NCBI GenBank assembly: GCA_003542415.1
Contig: DPKR01000032.1
Coordinates: forward strand, 1 to 5,486
Direction: 5' to 3'
DNA from: Alphaproteobacteria bacterium
Lineage (GTDB): Bacteria; Pseudomonadota; Alphaproteobacteria; RF32; CAG-239
Length of the DNA: 5,486 nt
Made by a program: the position numbers and the translations under genes. Shown here one piece after another: positions 1 through 5,110 of this stretch (positions within the stretch are counted from its first letter, which is position 1; every line of letters starts with the position of its first letter). The notes under the pieces were generated by a model. The model searched no databases. It was given only the letters and a program-made list of their open reading frames with translations, and was not told where the DNA came from.

Positions 1-227
1 TACGCTTTGATGGCATCTTGTCCGAAAAAATTCGGAAAATTCTCTTTCATTGATTTGAGTTTGTCTTTTTTCTGACGGGTTATAATCCACGGTTCTTGGT
101 GATATTTAGCCAAAGTATAATTAATGGCATCATGGTCAATTTTTTTTGAATTCATCAAAGTGCCGCACAAATCAAATATAACAAGTTTTGGCATTTTATG
201 AGCGGGATTATATTGCTTGATGTCCAT
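1..227 (-). CDS. HAD-family hydrolase paralogue with altered motif I (partial, C-terminus beyond window)
   Basis: The N-terminal 75 codons of a haloacid dehalogenase (HAD) superfamily protein; the rest lies beyond the left edge. ATG at 227-225 is chosen because AAAGG at 238-234 sits 6 nt upstream; an internal Met12 just before the Rossmann strand has no clear ribosome site. The first strand and motif I read KLVIFDLCGTL, with the nucleophile Asp at residue 19. Residue 21, normally the general acid/base Asp in HAD phosphatases, is Cys. The helical cap then begins and carries EPW (45-47), KSMKENF (58-64) and NFFG (66-69). These align nearly without gaps to the next gene upstream, about 29 of 65 positions identical by my hand count, so the two are tandem paralogues. 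The start lies only 2 nt after the preceding stop, so they are co-transcribed. Motifs II-IV are not visible. It may be inactive, or may use different chemistry as dehalogenases and phosphonatases do; the substrate is unknown. Confidence 0.8.
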   Translation of the reverse strand, partial: MDIKQYNPAHKMPKLVIFDLCGTLMNSKKIDHDAINYTLAKYHQEPWIITRQKKDKLKSMKENFPNFFGQDAIKA

Positions 228-229
228 AT

Positions 230-895
230 TTAGCCTTTGATTAATGCTGCCAAATCGTCAAAACTGTTAATATGTAATAAGCTGTTGTTTGAGCTTTCTT
301 TTTTGATATAAGCATTATCCATAAAATTTCCCTTACCGAGCAAAACAGGGTAAACAGATGCGTTCATGGCACAGTCTGTATCTTGCTTAGAATCACCAAC
401 GAAATAGACATTTTCACGATTGACGGGAAAATTATTATCTTTTAAGGCAACAAAAACAGGATCAGGAGAGGGCTTATTATGCGGAGCATCTCCGTTTGCT
501 AAAATTTTTTTGAACTTAGCATTTGGGAAACATTGTGAAATCTCTTTGAGGAGTAATTGGCGCTCTTTGTTTGAAACAATATATAAATCTATATTTTTCT
601 TTTGACATAGTTCTATAAATTGATCAGCCTGAGGTATTGGTTTAACCTGATTGTAGCCATGCTCTTTATAGTGTTTCAAATAAAGCTTATATGCTTCATC
701 TGCTTGTGCGCCAAAAAAGTTAAAGAAATTCTCTTTCAAGGATTTATTTGTGTCTCTGTATTTCGTTTTGGTAATATCCCAAGGCTCTTTACCATAGTGT
801 TTCAAAACATATTCCATAGATTCAACCACGGCAGACCTTGTTTCAGCCAAAGTTCCGTCCCAATCAAAAAGTATGGCTTTAGGATTACGTTTCAT
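230..895 (-). CDS. HAD-family hydrolase, phosphoglycolate-phosphatase-like
   Basis: A complete 221-residue cytosolic HAD phosphatase of subfamily I with a helical C1 cap. All four motifs are present: motif I FDWDGT with nucleophile Asp11 and acid/base Asp13; motif II VSNK with Ser108; motif III Lys141 in NKPSPDPV; motif IV VGDSKQD with Asp168 and Asp172 for Mg2+. The cap covers roughly residues 18-85 and holds EPW, KSLKENF and NFFG, shared with the downstream paralogue. The NGDAPHNKPSPDPV stretch resembles the GAGDAxxDKPxPDPV signature of an alphaproteobacterial HAD group often labelled phosphoglycolate phosphatase, so a small phosphorylated metabolite is the likely substrate, though specificity cannot be read. 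The ATG abuts the TAA of the dehydrogenase gene (TAAATG, no gap), and AAGG at 909-906 lies 10 nt upstream within that gene, so translation is probably coupled. No broken motif is seen. Confidence 0.88.
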   Translation of the reverse strand: MKRNPKAILFDWDGTLAETRSAVVESMEYVLKHYGKEPWDITKTKYRDTNKSLKENFFNFFGAQADEAYKLYLKHYKEHGYNQVKPIPQADQFIELCQKKNIDLYIVSNKERQLLLKEISQCFPNAKFKKILANGDAPHNKPSPDPVFVALKDNNFPVNRENVYFVGDSKQDTDCAMNASVYPVLLGKGNFMDNAYIKKESSNNSLLHINSFDDLAALIKG

Positions 896-1924
896 TTAAG
901 CTTTTCCTTGCAATAATTGAACGTTTTCGGAAAAGGCATTTAACTCTATTATAAACGACGAGAGGGCTTGTCTGAGCGAATCTACATCTTTTTCGGTTAA
1001 ATTTGCCGGCACGGGCGTGATCTTTTTATATGAAACCTGACAAGGAAGCTGCACACCGATTGTTACATCTTCTTTTATTAATTCTTTTTCAGATTTTTCT
1101 AAGAGACGGTTTAAAGGGATTGTTATAGCAGCATCCTTTTGCGAGTATGCTTTAACAATGTTAAAAATCGAAGCTGCCGGTAATTTTGAAGAACCGGAAT
1201 TTATTTCCGTATGGTGTATGTCTTTTTGCATGTCTGAAATTTCTTTGCCCCTTAGAATTGTACGTTCTAAGGCTTCTTGTTTGATTTTTTCCAAGTTTTT
1301 AATTTTTTTATTTGTCTTAAAAGTGGCTTCATTTAAAAACATATTTTTGCTGTGAAAACCTAAAATGGTTGCATCAAAATCAGAAGGTTTAAGAGAAGTC
1401 ATTTCTGCGAAAATTTTCTTAAAGCGCAAAGTATCTAAATAACACCCCAAGGCATAAACTTTTTGTTTTTCTAAAACAGATCTGGCTACTTCACACATGG
1501 TATCAGATTGATTTGTGAGTATTAAAACATCGCTTTTAGGGGCAATTTTTTTGATTTCATAACATAAATTTGCAACTAAAGGAGCGTTTTTAAACGACTG
1601 GATAGTTCGTCCGGTGGGATCAAGAAGCTTATAGGCTTCTTTTTCTTCTTTGGAAGCAAATAAGCCAGCTGCGATGATGATGAGGTTTGAGCCTTTAATA
1701 TCATTTATGTTGTTTGACGGGTGAAAAACAACGTGATTGGAAAAACTTTTTCCAATCATTAAAAGACTTTCTTGCAAATCTTGTAACTGTCCTGAAATTT
1801 TTTTTACATTGTTTGGTGTATACAAAACAAGATCTACAGTAGAGCCAAAACTTGTTTGTTCCGCAAGCAGACGCGTTATTTCAGAGCCAACTTTGCCAGA
1901 GGCACCGATAATCGAAATTTTCAT
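896..1924 (-). CDS. Lactate/malate dehydrogenase-like protein, archaeal-MDH type, diverged substrate loop
   Basis: A 342-residue protein of the NAD(P)-dependent lactate/malate dehydrogenase superfamily. The Rossmann domain begins with IGASGKVG (residues 6-13), the form seen in archaeal MDH/LDH such as the Methanocaldococcus enzyme. Strand 2 ends LVLYTPN, without the usual Asp that binds the NAD ribose, so NADP or another preference is possible. TNQSD (137-141) matches the TNPvD segment. LDTLRF (163-168) keeps the catalytic Asp and substrate Arg, and ILGFHSKN (187-194) keeps the catalytic His, although the following GD is lost. The mobile loop after AAG (85-87) lacks the usual PRKxGMSR arginines and reads LFASKEEKEAYKLL. 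The C-terminal LPAASIFN (248-255) and VTIGVQLP fit the family. A GTG 14 codons upstream is rejected as start because it lies inside the promoter. It may not act on malate or lactate; the function is uncertain. Confidence 0.8.
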   Translation of the reverse strand: MKISIIGASGKVGSEITRLLAEQTSFGSTVDLVLYTPNNVKKISGQLQDLQESLLMIGKSFSNHVVFHPSNNINDIKGSNLIIIAAGLFASKEEKEAYKLLDPTGRTIQSFKNAPLVANLCYEIKKIAPKSDVLILTNQSDTMCEVARSVLEKQKVYALGCYLDTLRFKKIFAEMTSLKPSDFDATILGFHSKNMFLNEATFKTNKKIKNLEKIKQEALERTILRGKEISDMQKDIHHTEINSGSSKLPAASIFNIVKAYSQKDAAITIPLNRLLEKSEKELIKEDVTIGVQLPCQVSYKKITPVPANLTEKDVDSLRQALSSFIIELNAFSENVQLLQGKA

Positions 1925-1928
1925 ATTG

Positions 1929-1933
1929 TCCCC
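1929..1933 (-). promoter_or_regulatory. Ribosome binding site deciding the dehydrogenase start
   Basis: GGGGA on the minus strand ends 4 nt before the ATG at 1924-1922. The spacing is short but usable. It supports this ATG over the GTG at 1966-1964, which has no Shine-Dalgarno and overlaps the promoter -10 region. Confidence 0.5.
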
Positions 1934-1956
1934 ACAAAAAATAACATTTTGAACGC

Positions 1957-1985
1957 TATATATCACAAATTTGTCTAAAAGTCAA
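1957..1985 (-). promoter_or_regulatory. Sigma70-like promoter for the dehydrogenase-HAD-HAD cluster
   Basis: On the minus strand, TTGACT (1985-1980; five of six consensus bases) is followed by a 17-nt spacer and TATATA (1962-1957). A TG one base upstream of the -10 makes an extended -10 (TGATATATA). It would start transcription near 1950, giving a leader of about 26 nt before the ATG at 1924. It sits in the longest gap of the window (136 nt between the PRPP synthetase stop and the dehydrogenase ATG). Apart from a run of eight T (2027-2020) and weak AT-rich inverted repeats near 2048-2072, I see nothing else in that gap. Confidence 0.55.
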
Positions 1986-2060
1986 TTTGTTTATGAGCGT
2001 GCGATGATGACATTTTCTTAAAAAAAATTACATATTTGCTCACGGAGTTGGTCGTTGATT

Positions 2061-2981
2061 TTATAAAACCAATCCTTCTGAGATTATTTCAGAGATGTCA
2101 TAAACCTTGATAAAATTGCTTTGGTTTTTCAAAGCATTCGGGTGTGTGTTTGTGACAAGAATTTGTTTGATAAGACCTGAGCTTTGCATTTTATCAATGC
2201 TTTGAGGGGTGAAAACACCGTGAACAACGGCAACATAGATATCTTTGGCTCCAACAGATTTATAAGCTTCTGCTGCTTTAATAATCGATGAGCCTGATCT
2301 GATCATATCATCAAAAATAACAACATTTTTTCCCTTCACATCGGCATTCAAAGCTTCCACTGTCGTATGAATGCCATCAAAGCGACGCTTCATAATAAAT
2401 GCGGTTTGAAGTTTTAAATCATCACCCATTTTTTCAATCCATTTGGCGCGTCCCATATCTGCCGAGGCCAACACAACATTAGGCCCGCAATCTGAAATCA
2501 TTTGTTTTATAACGTTTTTGGCAGAAAGATGAACCGGATGAAGTGAATTTTCAAAATAATATTGCGTGCCAAAAGAATGAAGATCAACCATATAAATAAA
2601 ATTGCCTTGAGGTGACAGTGGAAGGGAGCTGAGCATTTTTGCAATGTTTTTAGCTGTGACAACCTCTCCCTGTGTTGTGGCACGTTCCATTGTCGAATAG
2701 CCGAAATATGGCACAACAAGGTGCAAAGAAGAACATTGTTCGCGAACAAGCGTTGAAGCAATGTTATAAAGCTCAAAAATCGCTTCATCATCTGTTGTGC
2801 CGCAAACATAAATCGCGGGTTTTCCTTTGATTTTTGAAACATTTTGAAGAATCCAATGATGTTCGCCATCAGGAAAAGTTTCAGTTTTGATATCAATATT
2901 TTTAAAATATTCATTTTTGACGAGCATATTTTCTTTGAAATATGCGTATTTATTTGATGATAAGAGATTGATTTGAGGCAT
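2061..2981 (-). CDS. prs: Ribose-phosphate pyrophosphokinase (PRPP synthetase), plant class II-like
   Basis: A 306-residue cytosolic enzyme expected to make PRPP from ribose 5-phosphate and ATP, feeding purine, pyrimidine, NAD, His and Trp synthesis. It has the tandem phosphoribosyltransferase-fold layout: FPDGE (36-40), PYFGY (91-95), VDLHS with His135, MKRR (197-200), and the ribose-phosphate loop FDDMIRSGSS (223-232) followed by KAAEAY. Several stretches match plant class II PRPP synthetases better than canonical bacterial Prs: TMERATTQGEVVTA (97-110) against SERxExEGDVATA, ADMGRAKW (174-181) against PDDGAWK, and VHGVF (253-257) against THGVF. The loop departs from the bacterial DDMIDTGGT, with Arg for the second-half Asp and SS for GT. 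It starts 9 nt after the peroxidase stop, and its Shine-Dalgarno TAGGA (2993-2989) contains that TAG. It is last in its cluster. PRPP synthesis is likely but not certain because of the altered loop. Confidence 0.85.
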   Translation of the reverse strand: MPQINLLSSNKYAYFKENMLVKNEYFKNIDIKTETFPDGEHHWILQNVSKIKGKPAIYVCGTTDDEAIFELYNIASTLVREQCSSLHLVVPYFGYSTMERATTQGEVVTAKNIAKMLSSLPLSPQGNFIYMVDLHSFGTQYYFENSLHPVHLSAKNVIKQMISDCGPNVVLASADMGRAKWIEKMGDDLKLQTAFIMKRRFDGIHTTVEALNADVKGKNVVIFDDMIRSGSSIIKAAEAYKSVGAKDIYVAVVHGVFTPQSIDKMQSSGLIKQILVTNTHPNALKNQSNFIKVYDISEIISEGLVL

Positions 2982-2988
2982 CTTTTTA

Positions 2989-2993
2989 TCCTA
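2989..2993 (-). promoter_or_regulatory. Shine-Dalgarno of the PRPP synthetase gene, overlapping the peroxidase stop
   Basis: TAGGA on the minus strand; its first three bases are the TAG stop of the peroxidase gene, and it ends 7 nt before the ATG at 2981-2979. The overlap implies coupled translation. The following stretch (AGGATAAAAA, then one base, then ATG) is nearly identical to the one before the peroxidase gene. Confidence 0.6.
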
Positions 2994-3539
2994 TTTGATA
3001 AGATCTTTAATGGCAAGAGCAACGCTATCCATGCTCTCAGTCGGCTCAAAGCGGCGGATGATGTTGCCTTGTCTGTCAACTAAAAACTTGGTGAAATTCC
3101 ATTTAATATCAGGTTTCAAAGCATAATCTTTGTCATTTTTCAGGAGCATTTGATGCATAAATTTTGCCCTTTTATCTGACAAATCAAAGCCCTGAAACGG
3201 CTGTTCATGCTTGAGGTATGTATAAAGCGGATGTTCATTTGCGCCGTTGACTTCAATTTTTGCAAATTGCGGAAAAGTTACACCGAAACGCGCCGTGCAA
3301 AATGTGGCAATCTGTTCATTGGTACCGGGAGCCTGATGCCCGAATTGATCGCAAGGAAAATCTAAAATTTCCAAGCCTTTATCTTTGAAAACATCATAAA
3401 TGCCTTGCAAGTCTTCATATTGCGGGGTGAAGCCACATTCTGTTGCCGTGTTGACAACAAGCAAAATTTTGCCTTGGTAAGTTTTTAAGGGAACTTCTTC
3501 ACCTTTAATGTTTTGAACCTTAAAATCGTAGATATTCAT
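2991..3539 (-). CDS. gpx: Glutathione peroxidase family thiol peroxidase
   Basis: A 182-residue thioredoxin-fold peroxidase that reduces hydrogen peroxide or organic hydroperoxides. The catalytic set is visible: peroxidatic Cys35 in NTATECGFTPQY (30-41), Gln69 in FPCDQFGHQAPG (61-72), and Trp147-Asn148 in KWNFTKFLVD (146-155). Cys81 in FCTARFGVTFP (80-90) sits where the resolving Cys of two-Cys, thioredoxin-using members lies, so thioredoxin is a likelier reductant than glutathione. It is a Cys enzyme with no selenocysteine codon. The region between YLKHEQPF (108-115) and the WNF motif is longer than in the compact ~160-residue members, adding a charged, probably helical segment. No signal peptide is seen, so it is cytosolic. 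AAAGGA (3552-3547) lies 7 nt before the ATG and inside the end of rnhA; the gap to the rnhA stop is 4 nt. Confidence 0.93.
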   Translation of the reverse strand: MNIYDFKVQNIKGEEVPLKTYQGKILLVVNTATECGFTPQYEDLQGIYDVFKDKGLEILDFPCDQFGHQAPGTNEQIATFCTARFGVTFPQFAKIEVNGANEHPLYTYLKHEQPFQGFDLSDKRAKFMHQMLLKNDKDYALKPDIKWNFTKFLVDRQGNIIRRFEPTESMDSVALAIKDLIK

Positions 3540-3543
3540 GTTT

Positions 3544-3987
3544 TTATCCTTTCAATTTTTCGACCTCACGGCGTGCTAATGTGTCAACACGCTCGTTTTC
3601 AATGTGGCCCGCATGGCCTTTTACCCAGACCCAGCGGATTTCATGGACTTTAACAAGCTCATCTAAAGCTTGCCAGAGATCAACGTTTTTGACTTCGCCT
3701 TTCTTATTCGAAGTTTTCCAACCGTTTTTCTTCCAATTTTCAAGCCATTCGGTAATGCCGTTCATCACATATTTGCTATCGGTATAAAGTGTGATGTTAC
3801 ACCGTGTTTTTAAAGCTTTTAAGGCCTCAATCACAGCCGTTAACTCCATGCGATTATTGGTTGTGTTGAGCTCACCGCCGGAAAGCTCTTTTTCGGTTTG
3901 TCTATAGCGCAAAATAACGCCCCAACCACCGATTCCGGGATTGCCGGAACAGGCGCCGTCAGTATATATTTCAACGCGTGGAAACAT
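3544..3987 (-). CDS. rnhA: Ribonuclease HI
   Basis: A 147-residue enzyme cleaving the RNA strand of RNA-DNA hybrids, used in primer removal and R-loop clearance. The metal-binding acids are Asp10 ([11 protein letters not shown]), Glu48 (NNRMEL), Asp70 (YTDSKYV) and Asp135 ([10 protein letters not shown]), and the catalytic-loop His125 lies in KGHAGH. The first three fall at the same numbers as in the E. coli enzyme, which supports the ATG at 3987-3985. A GTG four codons earlier is rejected because the only Shine-Dalgarno, AAGGAG (4004-3999), would overlap it; that site is 11 nt from the ATG. The basic-protrusion region with [11 protein letters not shown] (81-91) is present, so this is the substrate-binding E. 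coli-like form. It lacks the N-terminal hybrid-binding domain of larger homologues. The start is 4 nt after the preceding stop and the end is 4 nt before the peroxidase ATG. Confidence 0.96.
   Translation of the reverse strand: MFPRVEIYTDGACSGNPGIGGWGVILRYRQTEKELSGGELNTTNNRMELTAVIEALKALKTRCNITLYTDSKYVMNGITEWLENWKKNGWKTSNKKGEVKNVDLWQALDELVKVHEIRWVWVKGHAGHIENERVDTLARREVEKLKG
3547..3552 (-). promoter_or_regulatory. Shine-Dalgarno of the peroxidase gene, inside the end of rnhA
   Basis: AAAGGA on the minus strand forms the last two sense bases-plus-codon of rnhA immediately before its TAA and lies 7 nt from the peroxidase ATG at 3539-3537. Ribosomes finishing rnhA would cover it, which suggests coupled translation. 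Confidence 0.6.
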
Positions 3988-3991
3988 GGTT

Positions 3992-5056
3992 CTATGCACT
4001 CCTTAAAAAATCGGTGAAGAACTCATGCATCAAAGACTCAGTCGAATCTTCGTTTTTCAAGACTTTTGCCACAAACGAGCGAAGTTGATTTTTTGTCATG
4101 AACAAACGAAAATCTTTCGGGGTGGCATTTTCGGCACCAATCACGCCGTTTAAGCAAAAATCTGTTTCAGCAAAAGGAGATAAAATAACTTGCATATTTG
4201 TAAACTTCAGTTTGCCACGCGGGGGTAAGCGCATTTCGGGTTTTGTCATTAAATTAAAATGCCCCGCAATGCCGGAAAGCGCATCCATTTGATTATAATT
4301 TAAAAAGCGGACTTTATTGTATTCGCTGCCCGTTTCCTCCGTCGTGCAAGAAAAATAAAGCTCTTTGGCAATAGCATTGCTTTGGTTGCTTGCAATAACC
4401 GAAAAACTGATTTTAACATATTTTTCAGGCGGATTGTCTATCGTTTTAGGATAGAGCATATCTTCATCAACATTTTCTAAAATTTCAATACTCTTATCTT
4501 CTAAAACAAGCTCAATATTCGGTTGAGGGCGTTTGCCGAACATGCCTGCAATGACGGCATATGGTGCAGGAACATTGTTGGAACCGGAGCGAATATAAAT
4601 TGTGCTGTTTGAGGCTGTCATTAAAGGCGTGAGCTCGGATTTTGGAATATATGTTGCAACAAATCCGTCGCCGTTTTTATCAGAGCTTATAATGTGATTC
4701 CTGACACCGTTGTGACTCGGAATAGTGCAACCAGAGATGGCATTTTCGAGCCAGCTTAGAAAGCGGTGAACATTTTGAACTTTAACTTTTGCTTTTGCAA
4801 CATCGCCGATTTCAACATCACGCGAACAACTGACTCCCCAAACAATGACACCGCCCTCGGAATTGCCGAAACCTGAAATGGCTTTGGCTAAATTGCGGCG
4901 ATCATCTTTGTGGAGTGTTTTAAAATTTTTGCCGTCTGACATGGCAATTTTAAAATCCAAAAACAACTCTTCGGTTTGCGAGTTCAAAATAAAATCATCT
5001 AAAGCATCTTCACCAAAATAAATAAGCTTTTGAAAAATATCTTCTGCACGTGACAT
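3992..5056 (-). CDS. AlbA_2 (Schlafen-type) domain protein with uncharacterised beta-rich C-terminal domain
   Basis: A 354-residue protein whose first half matches the AlbA_2 domain, a fold related to the archaeal DNA-binding protein Alba and found in Schlafen-like and putative ATP-binding proteins. Visible marks are ELFLDFK (30-36), the helix [15 protein letters not shown] (51-65) leading into [10 protein letters not shown] (66-75), and a closing IYIRSGSNN (153-161). Residues about 175-354 are not recognised; they alternate strand-like hydrophobic stretches ([31 protein letters not shown]) and look like a beta-sandwich, followed by a helical tail. No helix-turn-helix, helicase or nuclease motif follows the AlbA_2 part, unlike many regulators of this class. 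No signal peptide or membrane segment is seen. AAAGGA (5069-5064) lies 7 nt before the ATG. It is first in the cluster and its last codons carry the rnhA Shine-Dalgarno. Nucleic-acid or nucleotide binding is plausible; the role is unknown. Confidence 0.82.
   Translation of the reverse strand: MSRAEDIFQKLIYFGEDALDDFILNSQTEELFLDFKIAMSDGKNFKTLHKDDRRNLAKAISGFGNSEGGVIVWGVSCSRDVEIGDVAKAKVKVQNVHRFLSWLENAISGCTIPSHNGVRNHIISSDKNGDGFVATYIPKSELTPLMTASNSTIYIRSGSNNVPAPYAVIAGMFGKRPQPNIELVLEDKSIEILENVDEDMLYPKTIDNPPEKYVKISFSVIASNQSNAIAKELYFSCTTEETGSEYNKVRFLNYNQMDALSGIAGHFNLMTKPEMRLPPRGKLKFTNMQVILSPFAETDFCLNGVIGAENATPKDFRLFMTKNQLRSFVAKVLKNEDSTESLMHEFFTDFLRSA
3999..4004 (-). promoter_or_regulatory. Shine-Dalgarno deciding the rnhA start
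   Basis: AAGGAG on the minus strand, within the last codons of the AlbA_2 gene and 11 nt before the ATG at 3987-3985. Its final G is the first base of the in-frame GTG at 3999-3997, so that GTG cannot be served by it. Confidence 0.6.
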
Positions 5057-5073
5057 CTGGTCTTCCTTTCGTC

Positions 5074-5104
5074 GTTATATATAAGTTAGCATAACTTTCA
5101 TAAC
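5074..5104 (-). repeat. Interrupted AT-rich inverted repeat between the M16 and AlbA_2 genes
   Basis: The inner arms are a perfect 6-bp pair, AAGTTA and TAACTT, separated by TGC (5097-5083). Outer arms GTTAT and ATAAC continue the pairing after an uneven internal gap (2 nt against 4 nt). No T-run follows, so it is not a standard terminator. It lies across the candidate promoter spacer and could be an operator. Confidence 0.4.
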
Positions 5105-5106
5105 AA
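5078..5106 (-). promoter_or_regulatory. Possible sigma70-like promoter for the AlbA_2-rnhA-gpx-prs cluster
   Basis: TTGTTA (5106-5101) and TATATA (5083-5078) are separated by 17 nt on the minus strand, each matching four of six consensus bases. It would start transcription about 15 nt before the AlbA_2 ATG, just upstream of the Shine-Dalgarno, so the leader would be very short. The match is modest in AT-rich DNA, and read-through from the M16 gene 54 nt upstream is an alternative. Confidence 0.3.
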
Positions 5107-5110
5107 AGGC

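Noticed and set aside
420..605. Forward-strand open frame opposite the HAD gene.
   Set aside because: It has no recognisable domain and lies wholly antisense to a gene with all four HAD motifs.
620..916. Forward-strand open frame rich in hydrophobic residues that could look like a membrane protein.
   Set aside because: Its Phe/Ile richness comes from the complement of Lys/Glu codons in the HAD gene, and it has no family resemblance.
2020..2072. Possible rho-independent terminator after the PRPP synthetase gene: inverted repeats around 2048-2072 and a T8 run at 2027-2020.
   Set aside because: The stems are AT-rich or only 5 bp, one overlaps the stop codon, and the T-run lies more than 20 nt beyond them, so the pieces do not form a standard terminator.
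2507..3079. A second minus-strand open frame of 190 codons overlapping the PRPP synthetase and peroxidase genes.
   Set aside because: It is out of frame with two proteins that have clear motifs, and its composition is that of a shifted-frame shadow.
2991..3539. Selenocysteine at the peroxidase active site.
   Set aside because: The catalytic position is an ordinary Cys codon in CGFTPQ, with no in-frame TGA.
3985..3999. GTG at 3999 as the rnhA start.
   Set aside because: The Shine-Dalgarno overlaps it, and the ATG at 3987 gives E. coli-like positions for the active-site acids.
3992..5056. AlbA_2 protein as part of an anti-phage defence island.
   Set aside because: Its neighbours are housekeeping genes (rnhA, gpx, prs, M16 peptidase), with no nuclease, helicase, toxin or mobile-element gene nearby.
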